Positions 1 through 5,234 of a DNA stretch of 6,066 nucleotides are shown piece by piece; within the stretch, counting starts at the first letter, position 1; each line of letters opens with the position of its first letter. The notes under the pieces were generated by a model, which saw only the letters and a program-made list of their open reading frames with translations, ran no database searches and was not told where the DNA came from. This stretch comes from Alphaproteobacteria bacterium (GTDB lineage: Bacteria > Pseudomonadota > Alphaproteobacteria > UBA6615): contig JAURLR010000139.1 in the NCBI GenBank assembly GCA_030831135.1, forward strand, positions 1 through 6,066, written 5' to 3'. A program made the translations under genes and the position numbers.

Positions 1-1
1 C

Positions 2-1699
2 CTTGCGGGGCGTGTCTGGATTCTGGGCGGCAGCCTCGTGGCGCTGGTTGTGGCCGCGCCGCTGCTGGCGATTGCCTGGATTGCGCTGTTCCCGAGTGAG
101 AATATCTGGCCCCATCTGGCGTCCACGATCCTGCCACGCCACAGCTGGAACACGCTGCTTCTGATGATCGGAAACGGCAGCGGCGTGTTTCTGATTGGCA
201 CAACAACAGCCTGGCTCGTGGCGACCGGGGACTTTCCCGGGAGGCGCGTGTTTGAATGGGCCTTGCTGCTGCCCTTGGCCGTTCCCGCCTATATCGTCGC
301 CTTTGTCTACACCGACATCTTCGAATTTGCCGGGCCCGTGCAGGGTCTGCTGCGTGACATCTTTGGCTGGCAGACCAAGCGGGATTACTGGTTCCCCGAA
401 ATCCGGTCGATGGGCGGCGCCATGTTCGTGATGTCCTTCGTCCTCTACCCCTATGTCTATTTGCTTGCCCGCGCGGCCTTTCTGGAACAATCGGTCAGCG
501 TTCTCGAGGCAAGCCGGTCGCTGGGCCGGGGTCCCTGGAAGACCTTTACCTCTGTCGCATTGCCTCTGGCGCGTCCGGCGATCGTGGTGGGGATCGCATT
601 GGCTCTCATGGAGACCCTCGCGGATTTCGGAACCGTGGACTATTTCGCCGTCAACACGCTCACGGTTTCGATCTTCGATGTCTGGCTCGTAATGGGCAAT
701 GCCGGGGGTGCGGCACAGATCGCACTGGTGATGCTGGCATTCGTGGTGGTGCTGATCACGCTCGAGCGCATTGGTCGGCGCGGACGGCGCTATCACAACA
801 CCTCCACCCGCCACAAAGTGCCTGCGCGCTACCGGCTGGGCCCGGTGCGCCGCTGGCTGGCGACGTCCATCTGCACCCTGCCAATTCTGGTCGGATTCCT
901 CATCCCGGCCGGCATCCTCACCCGCCATGCCATTGTTTTCTTTGAAGACTCCTGGAATGCCGCCTTTTTCGAATTTGCCCGGAACAGCCTGATGCTGGCC
1001 ACGATTGCCGCCTTCGCAGCGGTCGCGATTGCCGTATTTCTGGCCTATGGACGGCGCCTGTCAGGCCGCACCTTCGGTGTGCTTTCACGTATCTCCCTGC
1101 TGGGCTACGCGGTCCCGGGGGCCGTTCTTGCTGTCGGTGTACTGATTCCCTTTGCCAGTCTCGACAACGCCGTCGACGGCCTGGCCCGCGAATGGTTCGG
1201 GGTCTCGACCGGCCTGCTGCTCAGCGGCACGATCTTTGCGCTCGTCTTTGCCTATGTGGTGCGGTTTCTCGCCGTTGCCTTTGGGGCGGTTGAGGCAAGC
1301 CTGGGCAAGATCCAGCCCAGCATGGATATGGCCGCCCGCAGCCTTGGCGCCGGTCCCGGCCGCACCTTGTTGCGCATCCACCTGCCCATGATTCGGGGCA
1401 GCCTGATCGCCGCAGGCACGATCGTCTTCGTCGACAGCATGAAGGAACTACCCGCCACACTGATCCTGCGACCGTTCAACTTCGACACACTGGCGACCCA
1501 TGTCTACCAGTTCGCATCTGATGAATTGCTTGAACAGAGTGCGCTTTCAGCGCTGACCATTGTTCTGGCCGGTATTGTGCCGGTGATACTTCTCAGCCGC
1601 GCAATGAGCGATGCTCACCGGAAGCGCCAGAAAATCGGTGCGTTCGAACCCGCACCCGCCATGACCCCCGCCCTGCCAACGACAGGCGCGGGAGACTAG
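2..1699 (+). CDS. fbpB: Iron(III) ABC transporter permease, FbpB/SfuB type (5' partial)
   Basis: Inner-membrane permease of a ferric iron ABC importer. It would pass Fe(III) from a periplasmic binding protein to the cytoplasm, driven by a separate ATPase; neither partner is in the window. The frame is open to the left edge, so the GTG at 38 is probably internal and the true start lies outside. About 565 residues are visible. Numbered from the codon at position 2, about 12 hydrophobic segments fall into two halves of six (near 3-29, 51-74, 86-107, 141-160, 193-210, 237-254, then 286-306, 328-349, 364-384, 404-426, 466-485, 514-531). Each half has an ATPase-docking EAA-type loop: EASRSLGRGPW from residue 169, and a degenerate MDMAARSLGAGPG near 441-453. 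The stretches ETLADFGTVDYFAV and MKELPATLILRPFNFDTLA are typical of fused double-domain FbpB/SfuB proteins. The substrate is inferred from the family and from the bfd-bfr neighbours; a related thiamine or other permease is less likely. Confidence 0.87.
   Translation, partial: LAGRVWILGGSLVALVVAAPLLAIAWIALFPSENIWPHLASTILPRHSWNTLLLMIGNGSGVFLIGTTTAWLVATGDFPGRRVFEWALLLPLAVPAYIVAFVYTDIFEFAGPVQGLLRDIFGWQTKRDYWFPEIRSMGGAMFVMSFVLYPYVYLLARAAFLEQSVSVLEASRSLGRGPWKTFTSVALPLARPAIVVGIALALMETLADFGTVDYFAVNTLTVSIFDVWLVMGNAGGAAQIALVMLAFVVVLITLERIGRRGRRYHNTSTRHKVPARYRLGPVRRWLATSICTLPILVGFLIPAGILTRHAIVFFEDSWNAAFFEFARNSLMLATIAAFAAVAIAVFLAYGRRLSGRTFGVLSRISLLGYAVPGAVLAVGVLIPFASLDNAVDGLAREWFGVSTGLLLSGTIFALVFAYVVRFLAVAFGAVEASLGKIQPSMDMAARSLGAGPGRTLLRIHLPMIRGSLIAAGTIVFVDSMKELPATLILRPFNFDTLATHVYQFASDELLEQSALSALTIVLAGIVPVILLSRAMSDAHRKRQKIGAFEPAPAMTPALPTTGAGD
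1667..1692. terminator. Possible weak stem-loop at the end of the permease gene
   Basis: The arms CCCGC-CCTG (1667-1675) and CAGG-C-GCGGG (1683-1692) can pair over 9 bp with one bulged C at 1687 and a 7-base loop. The structure lies within the last codons of the permease gene, between two convergent genes, so it could serve either direction. No T-run follows directly on either strand; the nearest on + is ATCTTTCT at about 1706. It is weak as an intrinsic terminator and could simply be coding sequence that happens to fold. Confidence 0.25.
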
Positions 1700-1718
1700 A
1701 GCGCGATCTTTCTGTGTG

Positions 1719-2183
1719 TCAGACCTGTGACTGCAGGTAGTTTTCCTGACCGATCTGATCGATCAGACCAAGCTGGGTCTCGAGATAATCGAGGTGTTCT
1801 TCCTCGTTCTCCAGAATCTTGCTGAGCAGGTCGCGACTGACATAGTCGGTTTCCTTCTCGCACAGCGTGATGACTTCCCGCAGGTCGGGAATGGCGGCTT
1901 CCTCGAGCTTGAGGTCACATTCAAGGATTTCCTTCACGTTCTCACCAATCCGCAGGCGATGAAGGTCCTGCAGGTTGGGCAGTCCGTTGAGGAACAGGAT
2001 GCGTTCGATCAGCACATCGGCATGCTGCATTTCCTCGATCGATTCCTTGTATTCGTACTCTCCCAGCTTCTCGAAACCCCAGTCCTTGAGGATTCGGGAA
2101 TGCAGGAAATACTGATTGATCGCGGTCATTTCGTTGGTGAGAATCTTGTTCAAACCGTCGATGACTTTGCTGCTGCGTACCAT
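1719..2183 (-). CDS. bfr: Bacterioferritin
   Basis: Cytoplasmic iron-storage protein. Bacterioferritins form 24-subunit haem-containing shells that oxidise Fe(II) and store it as a ferric mineral. The 154 residues match the family length (about 155-160). With the chosen start, numbering coincides with E. coli Bfr and every diiron ferroxidase ligand is present: E18, E51, H54, E94, E127 and H130. M52, the axial haem ligand, is also present. NEMTAINQYFLHSR, ESIEEMQHAD and LPNLQDL are classic Bfr blocks. An upstream in-frame ATG at 2210 would add nine residues. The ATG at 2183 is preferred because it matches family N-termini, has an AGGGG ribosome-binding site 10 bases upstream (2194-2198), and lies downstream of a promoter whose expected transcription start is about 2212. 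The gene follows bfd by 122 bp and converges with the permease gene across a 19-bp gap. Confidence 0.96.
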   Translation of the reverse strand: MVRSSKVIDGLNKILTNEMTAINQYFLHSRILKDWGFEKLGEYEYKESIEEMQHADVLIERILFLNGLPNLQDLHRLRIGENVKEILECDLKLEEAAIPDLREVITLCEKETDYVSRDLLSKILENEEEHLDYLETQLGLIDQIGQENYLQSQV

Positions 2184-2218
2184 TTTCGAAGTGCCCCTAT
2201 AGGATTTCATGCACCGAG

Positions 2219-2246
2219 AATATAGGACGCGGCGCGCAAAAGTGAA
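2219..2246 (-). promoter_or_regulatory. Candidate sigma70-type promoter of bfr
   Basis: Read on the minus strand, a TTCACT hexamer (2241-2246) and a TATATT hexamer (2219-2224) are 16 bp apart. Transcription would start near 2212, giving a leader of about 29 bases before the ATG at 2183 and almost none before the ATG at 2210. bfr would then have its own promoter separate from bfd. The hexamers are recognisable but the -35 element is imperfect. Confidence 0.45.
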
Positions 2247-2259
2247 CGGTAAATCCGTT
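2245..2259. promoter_or_regulatory. 15-bp dyad AACGG-N5-CCGTT abutting the bfr -35 element
   Basis: A perfect inverted repeat with 5-base arms and a 5-base centre overlaps the edge of the candidate bfr -35 hexamer, a plausible place for an operator. On the + strand it is followed by ATTTTT and so could look like a short terminator, but no + strand gene ends nearby. It matches no operator consensus I know. Confidence 0.25.
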
Positions 2260-2281
2260 ATTTTTCAGATAGTTGGTATAA

Positions 2282-2296
2282 TGCGACGCAATCGCA
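2282..2296. promoter_or_regulatory. 15-bp dyad TGCGA-N5-TCGCA between bfd and bfr
   Basis: A perfect inverted repeat (arms 2282-2286 and 2292-2296) begins about 10 bp after the bfd stop codon. On the minus strand it could form a small hairpin followed by TTATA, acting as a weak bfd terminator or attenuator, or it could be a protein-binding site upstream of the bfr promoter. The stem is too short for a confident terminator call. Confidence 0.25.
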
Positions 2297-2305
2297 AGAA
2301 AATCG

Positions 2306-2494
2306 CTAGGCCGCGATCTCCGATTCCTCGCCAGACGGCACAAGCGTCAGCAGTTCACTGATATAAGAGCGACAGGTGCCGCATTGCGGTTCGATATCCA
2401 AGGCTTCGTAAACCGCATCAACGTCACGCACGCCTTTGGCGATAACGCTCTTGAACTCGGATTCCCGGACTGCATTGCAGATACAGACATACAT
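2306..2494 (-). CDS. bfd: Bacterioferritin-associated ferredoxin (BFD-type [2Fe-2S])
   Basis: Small cytoplasmic [2Fe-2S] protein. In characterised systems it docks on bacterioferritin near the haem and passes electrons that reduce and release stored iron. The 62 residues match the usual size (about 60-75). The four cluster cysteines have the characteristic spacing C4-x-C6-x31-C38-xx-C41 (MYVCICNAV at the N-terminus, PQCGTC later). The ATG at 2494 has a GAGAGG ribosome-binding site (2504-2509) nine bases upstream, and MYVCICN is the normal family N-terminus. The gene lies directly upstream of bfr on the same strand and has its own promoter with a Fur-like box, so it is probably induced when iron is scarce. 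Confidence 0.95.
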   Translation of the reverse strand: MYVCICNAVRESEFKSVIAKGVRDVDAVYEALDIEPQCGTCRSYISELLTLVPSGEESEIAA

Positions 2495-2515
2495 CGCATC
2501 ACACCTCTCACCCCA

Positions 2516-2544
2516 AATATAGGGTTGTTGCGAATAAGTCTCAA
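2516..2544 (-). promoter_or_regulatory. bfd promoter (TTGAGA-17-TATATT)
   Basis: On the minus strand a TTGAGA -35 hexamer (2539-2544) and a TATATT -10 hexamer (2516-2521) are separated by exactly 17 bp. Transcription would start near 2509-2510, leaving a short leader of about 16 bases that contains the GAGAGG ribosome-binding site. The -35 element and most of the spacer lie inside the Fur-like dyad. Confidence 0.65.
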
Positions 2545-2550
2545 TAACAA
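2525..2550. promoter_or_regulatory. Fur-box-like operator over the bfd promoter
   Basis: A 26-bp element has perfect outer arms TTGTT (2525-2529) and AACAA (2546-2550). Between them is the core GCGAATAAGTCTCAATAAC, which resembles known proteobacterial Fur sites of the GAATNAGTCTCATT kind. The inner half-sites match imperfectly. It covers the -35 hexamer and most of the spacer of the bfd promoter, the arrangement expected of a Fe(II)-Fur repressor site. Family knowledge supports this, since bfd is Fur-repressed in several proteobacteria. In an alphaproteobacterium another iron regulator (Irr, RirA) could be the binder, although I see no Irr-type TTTAGAA box. Confidence 0.55.
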
Positions 2551-2563
2551 AAATTGCGTGCGG

Positions 2564-3004
2564 TCAGATCAATCCAAGTTCGCGCAATTCCTCGGCCATC
2601 TCGGCCGGCGGCTCTTCCTCTTCTGCCGCACCTGCGGGCAGGTCGGATGGTGCGTTGTCATCTTCGAGATAACGCCAGCCCTGAAACGGGCGCGAGCGAC
2701 GCGTCCGTACGCGGATGAGTTTCGGGTCCAGATGAATGGCGCAACGGGGCGTCCCGTCATGTGCTGTGGCTGCTTCCACCGAGGTGATCTGCTGGCGAAC
2801 CAGGACCCGGCCCTTGATCACCCAGAAGATCGAGCCACCTTCGGCGGTCAGCTCTTCGGCGCGGCGCGGCGTGTTGCGTGTCAGAATCCGCAAGACCCTG
2901 CCGTCACCGGCAGCCTTGCGTTCATCCATGCGTTGCTTCTGTCGCTCGAGCAGATGGTCAATGGACTCGATCCCCACCGCGAGCTTGATGAGATGTACAG
3001 GCAT
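2564..3004 (-). CDS. DUF1489 family protein of unknown function
   Basis: A 146-residue soluble protein of a family found mainly in alphaproteobacteria; its function is not known to me. Recognisable family blocks are the N-terminal MPVHLIKLAVG, the TRNTPRRAEEL stretch (about 42-52), GGSIFWVIKG (56-65), RCAIHLDPKLIRV (87-99) and RRSRPFQGWRYL (102-113). The tail after residue 114 is strongly acidic (EEEEPPAEMAEE) and probably disordered. The frame extends upstream to a TTG at 3043. I chose the ATG at 3004 because the family begins at MxxHLIKL, although no good ribosome-binding site precedes it. It lies 54 bp after the Hpt-like gene on the same strand and could be co-transcribed with it. Neither a signal peptide nor membrane segments are visible. 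Confidence 0.8.
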   Translation of the reverse strand: MPVHLIKLAVGIESIDHLLERQKQRMDERKAAGDGRVLRILTRNTPRRAEELTAEGGSIFWVIKGRVLVRQQITSVEAATAHDGTPRCAIHLDPKLIRVRTRRSRPFQGWRYLEDDNAPSDLPAGAAEEEEPPAEMAEELRELGLI

Positions 3005-3058
3005 GGCCGCAGAATAGCAGTGTGAAGGGCCGGGGTGAACCAAGCAGCCTGCAGGTTT

Positions 3059-3562
3059 CTAGGCGGTCATCCTGTCGACCAGTTTGCCAAGACTTTCAAC
3101 GAGTTCGGCACCCACCGAACCCCCATCACCCTTGACGTGGTTCTTGATCACCGCGCGCATGGCGTCCGCATGGGCACGCAACACATCGCCATTGAGATGT
3201 TCGGGACTGCGCAGACCTTTGATGTAACGGCACATGGAGGCCCCCACTTCAGTGATCAGCTCAAACCCGAAGGTTGCGCCCTGCCCGCTGATTTCATGGC
3301 CGACTCGCGCCACCTTGGACGCGATTTTCGGCGCGCGGGACGGATCATTGTCGAGATCGTGCGAAAGCTTCATCAGCATGGCGATTTCGAGGGTGACGCG
3401 TTCTTCGAACTCCTCAGCCATGCCCTGAATGGCTTGAGACGCCTGACGAATGGCCTCGGCATCAATACCCTTGCGACCATCACCACTGCCAACCTTCGCC
3501 TTGAGAAGATTGGGTGGGGTAATCAACTGGTACGCGCCATTGTTATGGCCACTATCCGGCAT
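3059..3562 (-). CDS. Hpt-like (histidine phosphotransfer) protein
   Basis: A predicted cytoplasmic, mostly helical protein of 167 residues. The segment GHEISGQGATFGFELITEV (residues 88-106) resembles the phosphohistidine helix of Hpt proteins in alphaproteobacteria (H-x2-[KS]-G-Q-G-x-[TS]-F-G), which makes H89 the likely phospho-accepting residue. In most Hpt domains a Lys follows at His+3; here it is Ser92. Helices rich in E/A/M precede it (about 34-75), and a second His (H68) lies in KLSHDL. The N-terminal 25-30 residues look unstructured. The ATG at 3562 has a strong GAGAGGG ribosome-binding site four bases upstream. The receiver-protein gene ends 68 bp upstream on the same strand, so the two are likely partners in a phosphorelay. 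The Hpt assignment rests on the motif alone, and a non-catalytic relative is possible. Confidence 0.6.
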   Translation of the reverse strand: MPDSGHNNGAYQLITPPNLLKAKVGSGDGRKGIDAEAIRQASQAIQGMAEEFEERVTLEIAMLMKLSHDLDNDPSRAPKIASKVARVGHEISGQGATFGFELITEVGASMCRYIKGLRSPEHLNGDVLRAHADAMRAVIKNHVKGDGGSVGAELVESLGKLVDRMTA

Positions 3563-3630
3563 AAGACCCTCTCATCGCACGGCACCGACGCGCGCACTCC
3601 GATATTAGAAACGACCCGTTAAGAGAGCGT

Positions 3631-4221
3631 TTAGTCGCTCGCGATCTTGTCGACACTGGCACGACTGGCGCGCAAGGCTGCGCGTTGCTTTTCCGTCAAT
3701 TCGCGAACCGAAACATCCACCTGTTCAAGTTCCACCGCACGGCGTTCGGGACCAGTGTAAAGCGGATCTTCCTTGCGGCGCCGGTCCGGCCCGAAATAGG
3801 AATCGGTTCGCACAAACGGGCGCGGCTCCTCAATCACGGCTTCGAGACGTTCCATCAGAAGTTCGACGGTGAACGGTTTTGCCAGAAATTCCGTGACCCC
3901 GTGATCGCGCGCCAGTTGCACCCGGTCCTGATCGGAATAGGCAGAAATCATGATAATCGGAATGTAGGGGTTGGGGCTTTTGGTGGATGTCCGGATGAGA
4001 TCGACCAGATCGACGCCGGTGATCGGTTCCATCGCGTAATCGGTGAAAACCAAGTCGTAATCGAGACGGCAGAAGGCTTCGAACCCCTGTATGCCATCCT
4101 CGGCGATATCGATGCTTCGAATCCCGACGGCATTGAGGATCGTGCGCAACAACTGCCGGATATGGGCGTTGTCATCAATGATCAGAATACGAAGATTTTC
4201 CAGGCGGTAAGCCAAGCCCAT
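3631..4221 (-). CDS. CheY-like response regulator with GPDRRR/GPERR tail
   Basis: A 196-residue signalling protein with an N-terminal receiver domain (about 9-130) and no DNA-binding output domain. The phosphorylation machinery is complete: acidic pair D16-D17, phospho-acceptor D61 in VFTDYAMEPITG, switch Ser93 in MISA, and K115 in AKPF. The C-terminal 65 residues are charged and low in hydrophobics. They contain two copies of Y-x-G-P-[DE]-R-R (YFGPDRRR at 142-149, YTGPERR at 155-161) and then a probable helix from about 165. Such tails recur in alphaproteobacterial receiver proteins, but I know of no assigned role. The ATG at 4221 begins MGLAYRLENLRILIIDD, a typical receiver start, though no clear ribosome-binding site precedes it. 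The Hpt-like gene lies immediately downstream. Phosphorylation presumably comes through that protein or from a kinase encoded elsewhere. Confidence 0.85.
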   Translation of the reverse strand: MGLAYRLENLRILIIDDNAHIRQLLRTILNAVGIRSIDIAEDGIQGFEAFCRLDYDLVFTDYAMEPITGVDLVDLIRTSTKSPNPYIPIIMISAYSDQDRVQLARDHGVTEFLAKPFTVELLMERLEAVIEEPRPFVRTDSYFGPDRRRKEDPLYTGPERRAVELEQVDVSVRELTEKQRAALRASRASVDKIASD

Positions 4222-4298
4222 TATCCATCGACGCGAGATCGCGCGAACAATGCCGATAACCGGCGGGAAAAGACTATGGGTTATTGGTTTCCCAAACC

Positions 4299-4315
4299 TT
4301 TACAGCCACGGTAAA
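4299..4315. promoter_or_regulatory. 17-bp dyad TTTAC-N7-GTAAA between HMG-CoA lyase and response regulator genes
   Basis: A perfect inverted repeat with 5-base arms and a 7-base centre lies in the 106-bp gap between the lyase stop codon (4328) and the receiver-protein start (4221). It could be an operator for the receiver gene or part of transcript termination after the lyase. Close by is GGTTT-CCC-AAACC (4286-4298), a 5-bp stem followed by TTT on the + strand. No convincing -35/-10 pair was found in this gap. Confidence 0.25.
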
Positions 4316-4327
4316 CGGCGCTGCGGA

Positions 4328-5233
4328 TCAGGCTTTTCGGGCTGCCAGAGCCTGCGCGGCTTTCGAAGTCGGGGTGCGGCCCAGCGCCTCACTGATAAAT
4401 CCGCCCGTTTCGACAAGCGCGTCGAGATCAATACCGGTGCTGATACCCAGACCATTGAGCATGTAAACCACGTCCTCGCTGGCCACATTGCCCGACGCGC
4501 CGGGCGCATAGGGGCAGCCGCCCAGTCCGGCAACCGCTGTATCGATCGTTGCGACACCCGCTTCGAGACAGGCAAGAATATTGGCCAGCGCCTGACCGTA
4601 GGTGTCGTGAAAATGCAACGCCAGCCGGTCCACGGGAATGGCTTCGGCCAAGGCATCGACCATCGCGCGGGCCTTTCCAGGCGTCCCCACGCCAATCGTG
4701 TCACCGAGGCTGACCTCGTAGCACCCCATCTCATCAAGTGCCCGTGCGACACGGGTCACATTCGCAAGCGAGACCTCACCCTCATAGGGGCAGCCGAGTA
4801 CGCAGGAAATATAGCCGCGAACCCGCATCCCGGCAGCCTGCGCATCGGCAGCAACCGGTGCGAACCGCTCCAGGCTTTCGGAAATCGAACAGTTGATGTT
4901 CTTCTGCGAGAAGCTTTCCGACGCGGCACCAAAAATCGCGATATCCTCGACCCCTGCCGCAATCGCACCATCCAGACCCTTCCGGTTCGGAACCAGCACC
5001 GGATAGCGCGTTCCCGGATGCCGCGTGATCCGGGCGAGAACATCGGCCGTGTCGGCCATCTGGAGCACCCATTTGGGTGAGACGAAGGCACCGGCTTCCA
5101 CCACCGGCACGCCGGCATTCGCAAGCCGCTCGATCAGCTCGATCTTGGTGGCTGTGGGAACGATCCTGGCTTCCGCCTGCAGGCCGTCACGGGGTCCGAC
5201 ATCCACGATGGTGACGTGAGAAGGCATCGTCAT
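4328..5233 (-). CDS. mvaB: Hydroxymethylglutaryl-CoA lyase
   Basis: Cleaves (S)-3-hydroxy-3-methylglutaryl-CoA to acetoacetate and acetyl-CoA, the last step of leucine catabolism. The 301 residues form a single HMGL-like TIM barrel of normal length. Residues matching the characterised enzyme family are R15-D16 in VGPRDGLQ, E46 in VVEAGAFVSPKWV, H207 and H209 in LHFHDTYGQ (metal site), the catalytic C240 in GLGGCPYAPGASGN, and N249. The N-terminal motif reads DVGPRDGLQAE where the common form is EVGPRDGLQNE, a mild deviation. The frame is open further upstream, but the ATG at 5233 is chosen because GGAG (5241-5244) lies seven bases before it and the extension would overlap the preceding gene. 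A second ATG at 5227 is possible. It starts one base after the carboxylase stop, so the two are almost certainly co-transcribed and translationally coupled. Confidence 0.94.
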   Translation of the reverse strand: MTMPSHVTIVDVGPRDGLQAEARIVPTATKIELIERLANAGVPVVEAGAFVSPKWVLQMADTADVLARITRHPGTRYPVLVPNRKGLDGAIAAGVEDIAIFGAASESFSQKNINCSISESLERFAPVAADAQAAGMRVRGYISCVLGCPYEGEVSLANVTRVARALDEMGCYEVSLGDTIGVGTPGKARAMVDALAEAIPVDRLALHFHDTYGQALANILACLEAGVATIDTAVAGLGGCPYAPGASGNVASEDVVYMLNGLGISTGIDLDALVETGGFISEALGRTPTSKAAQALAARKA

Positions 5234-5234
5234 A

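Noticed and set aside
1794..2225. A 143-codon open frame on the + strand
   Set aside because: It is antisense to bfr; its sequence is explained by the complement of conserved Bfr codons.
2245..2266. Rho-independent terminator on the + strand (AACGG hairpin plus ATTTTT)
   Set aside because: The stem is only 5 bp and no + strand gene ends within 500 bp. An operator-like dyad at the bfr promoter fits better.
2277..2282. TATAAT hexamer on the + strand as a promoter
   Set aside because: No matching -35 element lies at a suitable distance, and no + strand gene follows; downstream + strand sequence is antisense to bfd.
2384..3025. A 213-codon open frame on the + strand
   Set aside because: It runs antisense across both bfd and the DUF1489 gene and across the bfd promoter. 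It resembles no family and has no ribosome-binding site.
3601..3625. CtrA-type site (TTAA-N7-TTAA) upstream of the Hpt-like gene
   Set aside because: The minus strand has a TTAACG and a CTAATA, but the spacing is nine bases and the second half-site is imperfect, so the consensus is not met.
3685..4314. A 209-codon open frame on the + strand
   Set aside because: It is antisense to the receiver protein, which has all its conserved residues. The + translation shows no domain.
4250..5080. A 276-codon open frame on the + strand
   Set aside because: It lies opposite the HMG-CoA lyase gene, whose catalytic motifs are intact. The + translation is rich in R, G, H and C and shows no recognisable domain, so it is a high-GC shadow frame.
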